Positions 6,522 through 12,918 of a DNA stretch of 13,051 nt are shown here, one piece after another. Both the position numbers and the translations under genes were made by a program. The stretch spans positions 626-13,676 of the forward strand of contig JAHZBJ010000034.1 of assembly GCA_019423445.1 (NCBI GenBank). Direction: 5' to 3'. The DNA comes from Oscillospiraceae bacterium. GTDB taxonomy: Bacteria; Bacillota; Clostridia; Oscillospirales; Ruminococcaceae. How positions within the stretch are numbered: position 1 is the stretch's first letter; each line of letters starts with the position of its first letter. Under the pieces are notes generated by a model, which saw nothing but the letters and a program-made list of their open reading frames with translations, had not been told where the DNA came from and did no database searches.

Positions 6522-7391
6522 ATGGATTTTACCACTGCTGCCGCCCTCCTGGAACTTTGTGAGGGAGAGGGCCTTTCCCTGGCCCAGGTGATGTGCCGCC
6601 GGGAAACCGGCCTTTTGGATACCCCGGAAGAGGAGATCCGGGAACGGCTGTCCCATTCTCTGGAGATTATGAAAAATGCCGCCGCCACCGCTTTGGCCGC
6701 CCCTCAGAAAACCATGGGCGGACTCATTGGCGGGGAGGCCGCAGCCCTGGAAGGCCGCCGGGCCGCCGGGAAATCCATCTGCGGCTCCCTGATGGCCCGA
6801 ACTGCTGCCATCGCCATGGGAACTTTGGAGGTAAACGCCTCCATGGGTCTGATTGTGGCTGCCCCCACCGCAGGTTCCTGCGGGGTGCTGCCGGGGGTGC
6901 TCCTGGCCCAGGCGGAGGAGTACGGGTTCTCCGACGAAGAACTCATCGACGCCCTTCTGGCGGCGTCGGCGGTGGGGTACCTGATCGCCAGAAACGCCAC
7001 CATTGCCGGAGCCCAGGGAGGGTGCCAGGCTGAGGTGGGGGCCGCCAGCGCCATGGCTGCCGCAGCGGCGGTGCAGCTCCATGGAGGGAGCCCCCGCCAA
7101 AGCCTTGCGGCGGCAGGGATCGCCCTGGTGGGCCTTATGGGGCTGATCTGCGACCCCATCGGGGGCCTTGTGGAATCCCCCTGCCAGGGGCGCAACGCCA
7201 CCGGTGCGGCCCAGGCCCTGGTGGCGGCGGAGGAGGCCCTGGCGGGAGTGGAAGCCCCGGTGCCTCTGGACGAGATTATCGCCGCTATGTACGTTGTGGG
7301 ACGGGCCATGCCCAGGGAGCTTCGGGAAACGGCTCTGGGGGGCGTTGCGGCGGCTCCCTCAGCCTGCCGGCGCTGCGGCGGCTGCGGCTGA
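6522..7391 (+). CDS. sdaAA: L-serine dehydratase, iron-sulfur dependent, alpha subunit (SdaAA)
   Basis: Catalytic subunit carrying the oxygen-labile [4Fe-4S] cluster that activates the serine hydroxyl for elimination. The SDH_alpha domain fills the 289 residues, the family length. Three cysteines, Cys168 (AGAQGGCQAE), Cys210 (GLICDPIGG) and Cys221 (VESPCQGRN), are spaced 42 and 11 apart. That is the same spacing as the three cluster ligands of the Legionella enzyme (343, 385, 396). APTAGSCGVLPG (114-125) is another family hallmark. The protein ends APSACRRCGGCG, with cysteines at 282, 285 and 288; in the Legionella enzyme a C-terminal cysteine is the fourth ligand in the resting state. The ATG has GGAAGGAG 11 bases upstream. 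It lies 83 bases after sdaAB and ends the operon 13 bases before a strong terminator. Confidence 0.95.
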   Translation: MDFTTAAALLELCEGEGLSLAQVMCRRETGLLDTPEEEIRERLSHSLEIMKNAAATALAAPQKTMGGLIGGEAAALEGRRAAGKSICGSLMARTAAIAMGTLEVNASMGLIVAAPTAGSCGVLPGVLLAQAEEYGFSDEELIDALLAASAVGYLIARNATIAGAQGGCQAEVGAASAMAAAAAVQLHGGSPRQSLAAAGIALVGLMGLICDPIGGLVESPCQGRNATGAAQALVAAEEALAGVEAPVPLDEIIAAMYVVGRAMPRELRETALGGVAAAPSACRRCGGCG

Positions 7392-7404
7392 GAAAGACTA
7401 GATG

Positions 7405-7448
7405 AAATCAAAAGCGGGAACCCTTTAATGGGTTCCCGCTTTTGATTT
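7405..7448. terminator. Bidirectional terminator between sdaAA and the DUF2798 gene
   Basis: A perfect 19-bp stem (7405-7423 with 7430-7448) closes a TTTAAT loop. A/T-rich outer pairs provide the U-tract in both directions. It ends the serine operon on the plus strand and the DUF2798 gene on the minus strand, which stops 14 bases away. Confidence 0.93.
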
Positions 7449-7461
7449 GGGGGGAGGAGGG

Positions 7462-7956
7462 TCACACAGATGCCGGCTGACGGGTAAAGCAGCGGCGGAA
7501 AATCAGGCGGGAGAGGGGGCCTGCGGCAAAGAGGTTCCAAAACAGGGCCATGGGGAAGTTTTTCAACAGGGTGCCCACCCAGTAGGCGGGAAATTGGCTC
7601 CAGCTGCCGCCCCCCAGGACAATAGAAAAAAGCACTGCCGCAACGGCGCTCATGGTGGGACACATAATCAATACAGTGCAGCTGGAAATAAACACGGTGC
7701 GGAGGAAAGGATTGTCCTCCTGCCGGCAAATTTTCCCCGCCAGCAGATGGCCCAGCCGGTTGCCCCACACGCTGGAAAAGAAAAAGACGAAGATCCACAT
7801 ATACGCGGTTTCCAGCAGCGCCTCCTGAAACACCCGGTTAGTCATTTGGGAGAGACCGCCTTCTTTCAAAGCTACGTTGTACACCTCCATCCCGTAGGCC
7901 ATGGTGATGGACATGAGAAGTCCGAATACGATCCCCTGAAATTTGGTTCTTGGCAT
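7462..7956 (-). CDS. DUF2798 family membrane protein
   Basis: Small integral membrane protein of unknown function, 164 residues. The opening MPRTKFQGIVFGLLMSITMAYGMEVYN is typical of the DUF2798 family in Firmicutes. Four hydrophobic segments are visible, at about 8-24, 49-67, 84-104 and 122-148, in two repeated halves. The ATG at 7956 is chosen over the in-frame TTG at 7977 because AAAGGAG (7967-7973) lies 10 bases upstream of it and overlaps the TTG codon region. The gene stands alone, with its own promoter and a leader that contains an intrinsic terminator hairpin (7983-8018), so expression is probably controlled after initiation. Homologues are often found near transcriptional regulators, but none is adjacent here. 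No catalytic motif is seen. Confidence 0.85.
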   Translation of the reverse strand: MPRTKFQGIVFGLLMSITMAYGMEVYNVALKEGGLSQMTNRVFQEALLETAYMWIFVFFFSSVWGNRLGHLLAGKICRQEDNPFLRTVFISSCTVLIMCPTMSAVAAVLFSIVLGGGSWSQFPAYWVGTLLKNFPMALFWNLFAAGPLSRLIFRRCFTRQPASV

Positions 7957-7975
7957 AAGAAAACAACTCCTTTCC

Positions 7976-8018
7976 AAAAAAGAAAGCGTGTCACGGTGGA
8001 TTTACCATGACACGCTTT
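7976..8018 (-). terminator. Intrinsic terminator/attenuator in the DUF2798 leader
   Basis: On the minus strand, AAAGCGTGTCA (8018-8008) pairs perfectly with TGACACGCTTT (7993-7983), with a small inner stem TGG/CCA. The hairpin is followed by CTTTTTT (7982-7976) and then at once by the AAAGGAG ribosome site. It lies downstream of a near-consensus promoter, so the transcript must read through it to reach the gene. It could instead be a protein operator. Confidence 0.75.
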
Positions 8019-8047
8019 GCGAAACATATTTGCTACACGCAGGATTT

Positions 8048-8076
8048 ATTATAACCGTCGAAAAACCAAAAGTCAA
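8048..8076 (-). promoter_or_regulatory. Strong promoter of the DUF2798 gene
   Basis: On the minus strand TTGACT (8076-8071), a 17-base spacer and TATAAT (8053-8048) form a near-consensus promoter. Transcription would start near 8041 and give a leader of about 84 bases that holds the terminator hairpin. Confidence 0.8.
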
Positions 8077-8093
8077 AGCAGAATTCCGATTTC

Positions 8094-8116
8094 AAAAAGG
8101 AACCGGAATCTGTTCC
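8094..8116 (-). terminator. Weak terminator after the DUF4177 gene
   Basis: On the minus strand GGAAC (8116-8112) pairs with GTTCC (8103-8099) across an 8-base loop and is followed by TTTTT. It begins 6 bases after the DUF4177 stop. The stem is short, so the upstream transcript may partly continue into the DUF2798 leader. Confidence 0.45.
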
Positions 8117-8121
8117 AAGGG

Positions 8122-8334
8122 TCAGGAGTTTTCCTTTTCAAACACCAGGTCCATCTCCTGAATGTGGCCGGTGCCCCGTTGAACGGCGGGGATCCATCCC
8201 ACATACCGCCAACCCTCCCGGGCCCTGCGGGCGATGATCTCCTGGTATCCCTCGGTGCTGTACCGGGAGCCGCCCGCCATCCCCCAGCCGGAGATGCCGG
8301 CGGATACCCGTTCATATTCGTAAGTGTAGTTCAT
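8122..8334 (-). CDS. DUF4177 domain-containing small protein
   Basis: A 70-residue cytoplasmic protein of unknown function. It begins MNYTYEYERVSAG and contains YQEIIARRAREGWRYVGWIP (30-49) followed by G-x-x-x-x-M-D-L-V-F-E-K at the end. This is the layout of DUF4177: an opening strand Y-E-Y, a helix ending E-G-W-R-x-V, and closing strands with an F-E-(K/R) end. The ATG overlaps the TGA of the sugar kinase gene in an ATGA junction, and AGGGAGGG lies just upstream inside that gene. The two are therefore translationally coupled and probably made in fixed ratio. No catalytic motif or membrane segment is present. Domain assignment is by pattern only. Confidence 0.75.
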   Translation of the reverse strand: MNYTYEYERVSAGISGWGMAGGSRYSTEGYQEIIARRAREGWRYVGWIPAVQRGTGHIQEMDLVFEKENS

Positions 8335-9320
8335 AAGATGCCCTCCCTGGCCTTCTGCAAAACTGCTTCCACCTGGTCCCGGTGGGGCATGCTCCGGAGA
8401 GCGCCCCGGCGGGTCACCACAATGGCCGCCGCGGCATTGGCAAAGTCCAGCATTTCCTCTAAGGCCTTCTGGTCCAGGGTGTTCAGGGGCCGGTCCAGCA
8501 GAAAGCTGAGACAGCATCCAAGGAAGGTGTCCCCGGCGCCGGTGGTGTCCACCGCTTCCACCGAAAAGGTGGGGCGCTCCACTGTGATCCCGCCTAAAAA
8601 GGCTGCGGCGCCCTCCGCCCCTCGGGTTACCAGCAGCAGGCGGATACCGGGGCAGCGCTCCAACAGCACCTGGACCCCCTGGGGAATCTCCCGGCAGCCG
8701 GTGAGGAAGCAAAGCTCATCCTCAGCCACCTTCATTACCTGGCAGTGGGCTGCCCCCCAAAGCATCTGGCGCCGGGCCTCCTCGGGACTATCCCAGAGGA
8801 GGGGACGGTAGTTGGGGTCGAAGCTCACCAGGGCTCCGGCGGCAGAGGCGGCCTCCACCGCCGTCTGGGTGGCGCTCCGGGCGGGCTGGTGGGTCAGGGA
8901 GAGGCTCCCGAAGTGGAAGATCCGGCAGCCCCCCAGTACCTCGGGGTCCAGCTCCTCAGGGGCGAGAAGGGTGTCTGCCCCCGGGTCCCGGAAGAAGCTG
9001 AAGCTCCGCTCTCCGCCGGGGCCGGTGAGAACAAAGGCCAGGGTGGTCCCGGCCCGGGGGTCCCGCCGGAGACCCCGGCAGTCGATGCCGGCGCCTTGGG
9101 CGGCTTCCAGGAGGAAGTCCCCCATCAGGTCCCCGCCCACCTTCCCCAGGAAAGCGGTGCGCCGCCCCAGCCGGGCGGCCATGGCAAGGACGTTGCAGGG
9201 GGCGCCCCCTGGGTTGGCCTCAAAAACGGGGTTGCCCCGGGGGCTTTGGTCCCCGCCGGTGAAATCCACCAGCAGCTCCCCCAGTGCGGCGATATCCCAG
9301 GATTTTTGGTTTTGGGGCAT
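8331..9320 (-). CDS. PfkB family carbohydrate kinase, probable fructokinase
   Basis: Ribokinase-fold sugar kinase, 329 residues, transferring phosphate from ATP to a sugar hydroxyl in the cytoplasm. Motifs in order: substrate-binding NPGGAPCNV (36-44), the first PfkB signature around GKVGGDLMGDFLLEA (59-73), SFDPNYRPLLW (166-176), and DTTGAGDTF (258-266) with catalytic base Asp264 and the anion hole. GELLVDF at the amino end, GGAPCNVA and FDPNYRPLLW together favour fructokinase (ScrK-like) over ribokinase or 2-keto-3-deoxygluconate kinase. The ATG has AAAGGAG 7 bases upstream. It follows the AEC transporter gene by 75 bases on the same strand with an intervening hairpin but no clear promoter, and overlaps the DUF4177 gene at its end. 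No sugar transporter is in view, so the sugar is inferred from motifs only. Confidence 0.9.
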   Translation of the reverse strand: MPQNQKSWDIAALGELLVDFTGGDQSPRGNPVFEANPGGAPCNVLAMAARLGRRTAFLGKVGGDLMGDFLLEAAQGAGIDCRGLRRDPRAGTTLAFVLTGPGGERSFSFFRDPGADTLLAPEELDPEVLGGCRIFHFGSLSLTHQPARSATQTAVEAASAAGALVSFDPNYRPLLWDSPEEARRQMLWGAAHCQVMKVAEDELCFLTGCREIPQGVQVLLERCPGIRLLLVTRGAEGAAAFLGGITVERPTFSVEAVDTTGAGDTFLGCCLSFLLDRPLNTLDQKALEEMLDFANAAAAIVVTRRGALRSMPHRDQVEAVLQKAREGIL

Positions 9321-9355
9321 GGCGCGTCTCCTTTCTGTTTCCGCGTTGGGACAGC

Positions 9356-9384
9356 AACAGCCCCGGACCAGGTCCGGGGCTGTT
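9356..9384 (-). terminator. Hairpin between the AEC transporter and kinase genes
   Basis: A perfect 12-bp stem (9356-9367 with 9373-9384) closes a 5-base loop, 11 bases after the AEC stop. On the minus strand the tail is GCTGTCC, not a U-tract. It is thus a poor terminator and may allow the kinase gene to be co-transcribed at lower level. Confidence 0.5.
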
Positions 9385-9395
9385 TGGTTATGGGC

Positions 9396-10337
9396 TTACA
9401 GGTATCCCAGACTCAGCAGCACATAGATGAAACCGAAAAGACTCACCACCGAAAGGGTGGTGGAAAAAACCACGATCTGTCCCGCCAGCTGCCAATCGGC
9501 TCCCTTGGTGTTCCGGGCCATCACCGGGGCGGTCACCGGGGAGGGGGAGGCGAAAAGGATGAGGATGCAGAGCAGCTCCATGTGGCGGAAGCCCATCCAA
9601 ACGGCGATGGGGATGAAGATGAGGGGAAGGATCACCAGTTTCCCCAGCAGCGCCCCAGCCAGCTGCTTCCGGCTCCGGCCAAGCCCCTGGAAGTCGAGGC
9701 TCCCCCCCAGGACGATGAGGCTGATGGTAGTGGCGGTGGAGGAAACGTTTTTCACGGTGGTCTCCAACAGGTAGGGCAGGCGCAGGCCAGCCAGAAGCAT
9801 GGCCAGAGCCAGGAGGGATGCGATAATCAGGGGGTTGCGGACCACTTCCCGGCAGATCTTTTTGGGATCCGGCTTCTGGGAGGAAAAGACCTCCAGAGCG
9901 ATTACCGCAAAGGCGTTGAACAGGGGGGCCACCACCGTGGAAGCGATGGCGATGATGCTCATATCCTGTCCGGGGTACATGGAGGTGGCAAGGCCCATTC
10001 CCAGCACCACAAAGCTGCTGCGGAAGATCCCCTGGATAATGACCCCCACCCGGGAGCGGTCCTTTTCCAGCCGGGGGATGAGGAGCATCAGCAGCAGGAA
10101 CACTGCCGTTACCGACACCATACAGAACAGCAGCAGGAGGGGGTTGCTGAAGCTGGCCAGGTCCGCCTCGTAGATGTTATAGAACACCATGGCGGGGACC
10201 AGGACGTCGAAGCTCAGGGTGTTCATCTTGGCGCAGCCCGAAGCGTCCAGAATGCCCACCTTCCGCAGCAGAGCCCCCAGAACGATGAGAAGGAAAATAG
10301 GCATAACAATGTGAATGGTGGTGATAAAGGTGGCCAA
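9396..10337 (-). CDS. AEC family transporter (auxin efflux carrier/malonate-malate permease type)
   Basis: Integral membrane permease of the AEC family (PF03547), which in bacteria usually moves organic acids such as malate or malonate. The 313 residues form about ten helices in two halves separated by a charged loop (about 150-168). Family marks are QGIFRSSFVVLG (102-113), RNPLIIASLLAL (167-178), FASPSPVTAPVMA (262-274) and QIVVFSTTLSVVSLF (287-301); the helix breaks in the two halves are the likely substrate site. The start is TTG at 10337: AAAGGGGG (10346-10353) is 8 bases upstream, and the next ATG would remove the first half of helix 1. It is divergent from the pentapeptide gene. The kinase gene follows on the same strand, but a functional link between the two is not obvious. 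Confidence 0.9.
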   Translation of the reverse strand: MATFITTIHIVMPIFLLIVLGALLRKVGILDASGCAKMNTLSFDVLVPAMVFYNIYEADLASFSNPLLLLFCMVSVTAVFLLLMLLIPRLEKDRSRVGVIIQGIFRSSFVVLGMGLATSMYPGQDMSIIAIASTVVAPLFNAFAVIALEVFSSQKPDPKKICREVVRNPLIIASLLALAMLLAGLRLPYLLETTVKNVSSTATTISLIVLGGSLDFQGLGRSRKQLAGALLGKLVILPLIFIPIAVWMGFRHMELLCILILFASPSPVTAPVMARNTKGADWQLAGQIVVFSTTLSVVSLFGFIYVLLSLGYL

Positions 10338-10369
10338 ACAGCCTTCCCCCTTTCTGTGGGCTTTTTTTA

Positions 10370-10399
10370 AGTGTACCAGTTTTTGGAGGGGTGTGCCAG
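10370..10399 (-). promoter_or_regulatory. Possible promoter of the AEC transporter gene
   Basis: On the minus strand CTGGCA (10399-10394), an 18-base spacer and TACACT (10375-10370) form a weak candidate promoter about 30 bases before the TTG start. An A-rich stretch lies just downstream of the -10. Confidence 0.35.
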
Positions 10400-10426
10400 A
10401 CTTTTTTAACCCGGAGAGGGAAAGGT

Positions 10427-10456
10427 TTGCTTTTGATGGGCTTCCTGTATTATACT
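10427..10456 (+). promoter_or_regulatory. Probable promoter of the pentapeptide-udk-WYL group
   Basis: TTGCTT (10427-10432), an 18-base spacer and TATACT (10451-10456) give a moderate vegetative promoter. Transcription would start near 10463, about 24 bases before ATG 10487. Confidence 0.5.
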
Positions 10457-10486
10457 GAGGACAGAAAATACAGGGAGGGACGGAAG

Positions 10487-11089
10487 ATGGCTTGGGAAGG
10501 GCTCCGTTGGGAGAGCCGCCGCTTTGAGACGGAGGACTGGAGCGAATCGGAGCTGCGGGGCTGTACCTTTGAGGGCTGCTCCTTCACCGGAGGGAGCTTT
10601 GCCGGAAGCCTTCTTCAAAGGTGTGTCTTTCTCAGCTGTTCCTTCCGCTTTGCAAGCTTTGCCGGGACCCGGGCGGAGGGATGCGTCTTTACCGGCTGCT
10701 GCATTGACGAGGCCAACCTTTTCGGCGCCTTGTTCCGGGACTGCAAATGCGACGGCAGCGGTTTTTCCGGGGCCAACACCACCGGGTTCTCCCTGGAAGG
10801 GGGAAGCTGGGCCTCCTGCGGATTGGCGGGGATTTCCTTTAAGGGAGCGTCCCTGGCGGGGGTGCCCTTTCCTCAGGCGGATCTGCGGGGCTGCTCCTTC
10901 CGGAAGGCGGACCTGCAGGGCTGTGATTTCACCCGGGCCCTGATGCAGGGCTGCGACCTCACCGGGGCGGACCTGCGGGGGGCGAAACTTCAGGGGGTGG
11001 ATGTCCGGGGACTGACCCTGAGGGATACTCTCATCGGCCTGGAGCAGGCCGTCCACCTGGCCGAGGCCCTGGGATGCCGACTGGCCTGA
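10487..11089 (+). CDS. Pentapeptide-repeat protein with cysteine-rich repeats
   Basis: A 200-residue cytoplasmic protein predicted to form a right-handed quadrilateral beta-helix. From residue 26 to 175 the sequence runs as 30 uninterrupted five-residue units with Phe, Leu or another hydrophobic residue at the central position (28, 33, 38 and so on) and Gly at the fifth. Classic A-D-L-R-G units appear at 131-135 and 161-165. Eleven of the 30 units carry Cys where Ala is usual. A short helix-like tail, GLEQAVHLAEALG (184-196), resembles the C-terminal cap or dimer helix of such proteins. ATG 10487 is chosen because GGGAGGGA is 7 bases upstream; the longer frame from GTG 10391 would start ahead of the promoter. 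Relatives include DNA-mimic gyrase protectors (Qnr, MfpA), but lack of an internal loop and of diagnostic residues leaves the role unknown. Confidence 0.85.
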   Translation: MAWEGLRWESRRFETEDWSESELRGCTFEGCSFTGGSFAGSLLQRCVFLSCSFRFASFAGTRAEGCVFTGCCIDEANLFGALFRDCKCDGSGFSGANTTGFSLEGGSWASCGLAGISFKGASLAGVPFPQADLRGCSFRKADLQGCDFTRALMQGCDLTGADLRGAKLQGVDVRGLTLRDTLIGLEQAVHLAEALGCRLA

Positions 11090-11162
11090 CGGAGGAGGAA
11101 GAAAGCAAAGGACAAGCCCATCCCGGAGGGCTCCGGGGTGAGAAAACGGGGAGGGAAGCGCC

Positions 11163-11783
11163 ATGAGCCAGACCATGATCATCGGCATCGCCGGAGGGAC
11201 CGGCAGCGGCAAGACCACCATTACCCGGAAGCTGAAGGAGCGCTTTGGGGATGATGTCAGCGTCATCTACCACGACAGCTACTATAAGCGCCGGGATGAC
11301 CTGACCTATGAGGAGCGGGTAAAGCTCAACTACGACCATCCCGACGCCTTTGACACCGGGCTGATGGTCCGGGACCTCCGGGAACTCCGGGCGGGACGGG
11401 CGGTCCAGTGCCCCGTCTACGACTACGCCGCCTACAACCGCACCGACAGGACCCAGGAGATCCGCCCCACCAAAGTGGTTATCGCCGAGGGAATCCTTAT
11501 TTTCCACCACCCGGAGCTTCGGGAGGAGATGGATATCAAGATCTTTGTGGACACCGACGCCGACGTCCGGATCCTCCGGCGGATCCTTCGGGACGTCCGG
11601 GAACGGGGCCGCACTCTGGAAAGCGTGGTGGGGCAGTACCTTGCCACCGTCAAGCCCATGCACGAGGAGTATGTACAGCCCAGCCGCCGGTACGCAGACA
11701 TTATCATCCCCGAGGGGGGTCACAACCTGGTGGCCCTGGACATGTTGGTTCAGCGGATCCGCAGCCATATCCAGGAGGGCTGA
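11163..11783 (+). CDS. udk: Uridine kinase
   Basis: Cytoplasmic P-loop kinase of pyrimidine salvage, phosphorylating uridine (and cytidine) to the monophosphate. At 206 residues it has the usual length. Features: Walker A GGTGSGKTT (11-19), the YHDSYYK segment (36-42) with the catalytic Asp, NYDHPDAFD (56-64) and CPVYDYAAYNR (83-93) for nucleoside binding, the Walker B-like VVIAEGILIF (105-114), the lid RDVRERGRTLESV (143-155) and the family end VQPSRRYADIIIPEGG (171-186). The ATG has GGGAGGG several bases upstream. It follows the pentapeptide gene by 73 bases, with no clear promoter between, and its stop abuts the WYL regulator frame. Confidence 0.95.
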   Translation: MSQTMIIGIAGGTGSGKTTITRKLKERFGDDVSVIYHDSYYKRRDDLTYEERVKLNYDHPDAFDTGLMVRDLRELRAGRAVQCPVYDYAAYNRTDRTQEIRPTKVVIAEGILIFHHPELREEMDIKIFVDTDADVRILRRILRDVRERGRTLESVVGQYLATVKPMHEEYVQPSRRYADIIIPEGGHNLVALDMLVQRIRSHIQEG

Positions 11784-11808
11784 AGTCTGGGAACAGAAGC
11801 TGCTTCTT

Positions 11809-12777
11809 TTGGAGCGAATCCTCCTTCGGGAAACCGACGAGGATCACGGATTGACCCTGGAACAGATCATTGAGATGCTGGCCCAGGGGGGAGTGACCGC
11901 CGAGCGCAAAAGCATCTATTCCGACCTGGAAACCCTCCGGGACTGCGGTCTGGATATTATCTCCGCCCGGCGGGGGGGACGTACCGTCTACTTTGTAGGG
12001 GAGCGGGACTTCCAGCTCCCGGAGCTGAAACTCCTGGTGGATGCTGTGGAGTCCTCCCGGTTTATCACCCGGCGGAAGAGCGACCAGCTCATCAAGAAGC
12101 TGGAGGGCCTCACCAGCCGCCATCAGGCCCGGCAGCTGCGCCGGTCGGTGTATGTTTTTGACCGGGCCAAGGCCCACAACGAACGGATCTACCTCAACGT
12201 GGACGCCATCCATACCGCCATCGCCCGGCAGAGGCAGATCGCCTTCCGTTACTTCAAGTACGACGTAAAGGGGGAACGTGTTCCCCAAAACCAAGGGCAG
12301 GAGTACCTGGTGACCCCTTACGCCCTCACCTGGGGGGAAGGGAACTACTACCTCATCGGCCACTACCCCAAGTACGGCATCACCAACTTCCGGGTGGACC
12401 GGATGGAGCGGGTCCGGGTCACCGAAATCCCCGGCCTCCCCGCCCGGGAGGCTACGGGAGGGGAGGAACTGGATCTGGCCCGGTACAGCGCCCGGACCTT
12501 TGGAATGTATAACGGCCCCCTCCGCCAGCTGGAGGTGCAGTTCCACAACAGCCTCACCGATGTGGTTATCGACCGGTTCGGGGATTCCGCCATCCTTACC
12601 GACCGGGGGGACGGCAGCTTCACCGCCACTTTCCAGGTGAAGGTGAGTCCCATCTTTTTCGGCTGGCTGATGAATTTCGGCACCCGGGCCCGGATCCTCT
12701 CCCCCGCCGATGTGGCCCGGCAGTATGCGGAATCCGCGGCGGCGGTAGCGGAGATGTACCGAAAGGAAGAAGGGTGA
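11809..12777 (+). CDS. WYL-domain transcriptional regulator
   Basis: Cytoplasmic DNA-binding regulator with a ligand-sensing WYL domain. Numbered from TTG 11809 (322 residues): winged helix-turn-helix at about 1-65, with LTLEQIIEMLAQGGVTAERKSIYSDLETLRD forming the recognition region; WYL domain at about 132-205, with IAFRYFKYD, VTPYALTWGEGNYYLIGHY and FRVDRMERV; and a C-terminal WCX domain at about 237-317. WYL domains sense nucleic-acid or nucleotide-like ligands in several known regulators. The start is unclear. Coding similarity seems to reach back to about 11785 (W-E-Q-K-L-L-L-L-E-R), directly after the udk stop and 6 bases after AGGAGGG, but no ATG, GTG or TTG lies there. CTG 11800 is an alternative; TTG 11809 is the first standard codon. 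It is likely co-translated with udk. Confidence 0.85.
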   Translation: MERILLRETDEDHGLTLEQIIEMLAQGGVTAERKSIYSDLETLRDCGLDIISARRGGRTVYFVGERDFQLPELKLLVDAVESSRFITRRKSDQLIKKLEGLTSRHQARQLRRSVYVFDRAKAHNERIYLNVDAIHTAIARQRQIAFRYFKYDVKGERVPQNQGQEYLVTPYALTWGEGNYYLIGHYPKYGITNFRVDRMERVRVTEIPGLPAREATGGEELDLARYSARTFGMYNGPLRQLEVQFHNSLTDVVIDRFGDSAILTDRGDGSFTATFQVKVSPIFFGWLMNFGTRARILSPADVARQYAESAAAVAEMYRKEEG

Positions 12778-12797
12778 GAACCTTGCGCCTGAGTTTT

Positions 12798-12819
12798 GGG
12801 CGGCCCTTTGGGGCCGCCC
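12798..12819 (+). terminator. GC-rich hairpin after the WYL gene
   Basis: A perfect 9-bp stem, GGGCGGCCC (12798-12806) with GGGCCGCCC (12811-12819), closes a TTTG loop, 20 bases after the stop. No T-run follows, so termination may be weak or factor-aided. Confidence 0.6.
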
Positions 12820-12829
12820 CCTGGCTGCC

Positions 12830-12859
12830 TTTACACCCGGCCCCCTCCCATGATATGAT
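12830..12859 (+). promoter_or_regulatory. Probable promoter of the DUF1653 gene
   Basis: TTTACA (12830-12835), an 18-base spacer and TATGAT (12854-12859) form a good vegetative promoter. Transcription would start near 12866, about 53 bases before ATG 12919. Confidence 0.6.
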
Positions 12860-12918
12860 AAATGCCGCACGCACCGGGCTTCCCAGGAAGAGGCCCCGGC
12901 GGGGAAGGAGAAAACGCC

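Noticed and set aside
8335..8712. Upstream continuation of the DUF4177 frame into the sugar kinase gene
   Set aside because: The translation is Gly/Pro/Arg-rich and overlaps the kinase; the ATGA overlap with a good ribosome site marks the true start at 8334.
10340..10368. Possible plus-strand terminator with a seven-T run before the pentapeptide gene
   Set aside because: Only a 4-bp stem can form, and there is no plus-strand gene upstream to terminate.
8745..10370. Long plus-strand open frame (about 541 codons) opposite the AEC and kinase genes
   Set aside because: Low-complexity His/Gly/Gln-rich translation, no ribosome site, fully antisense to two well-supported genes.
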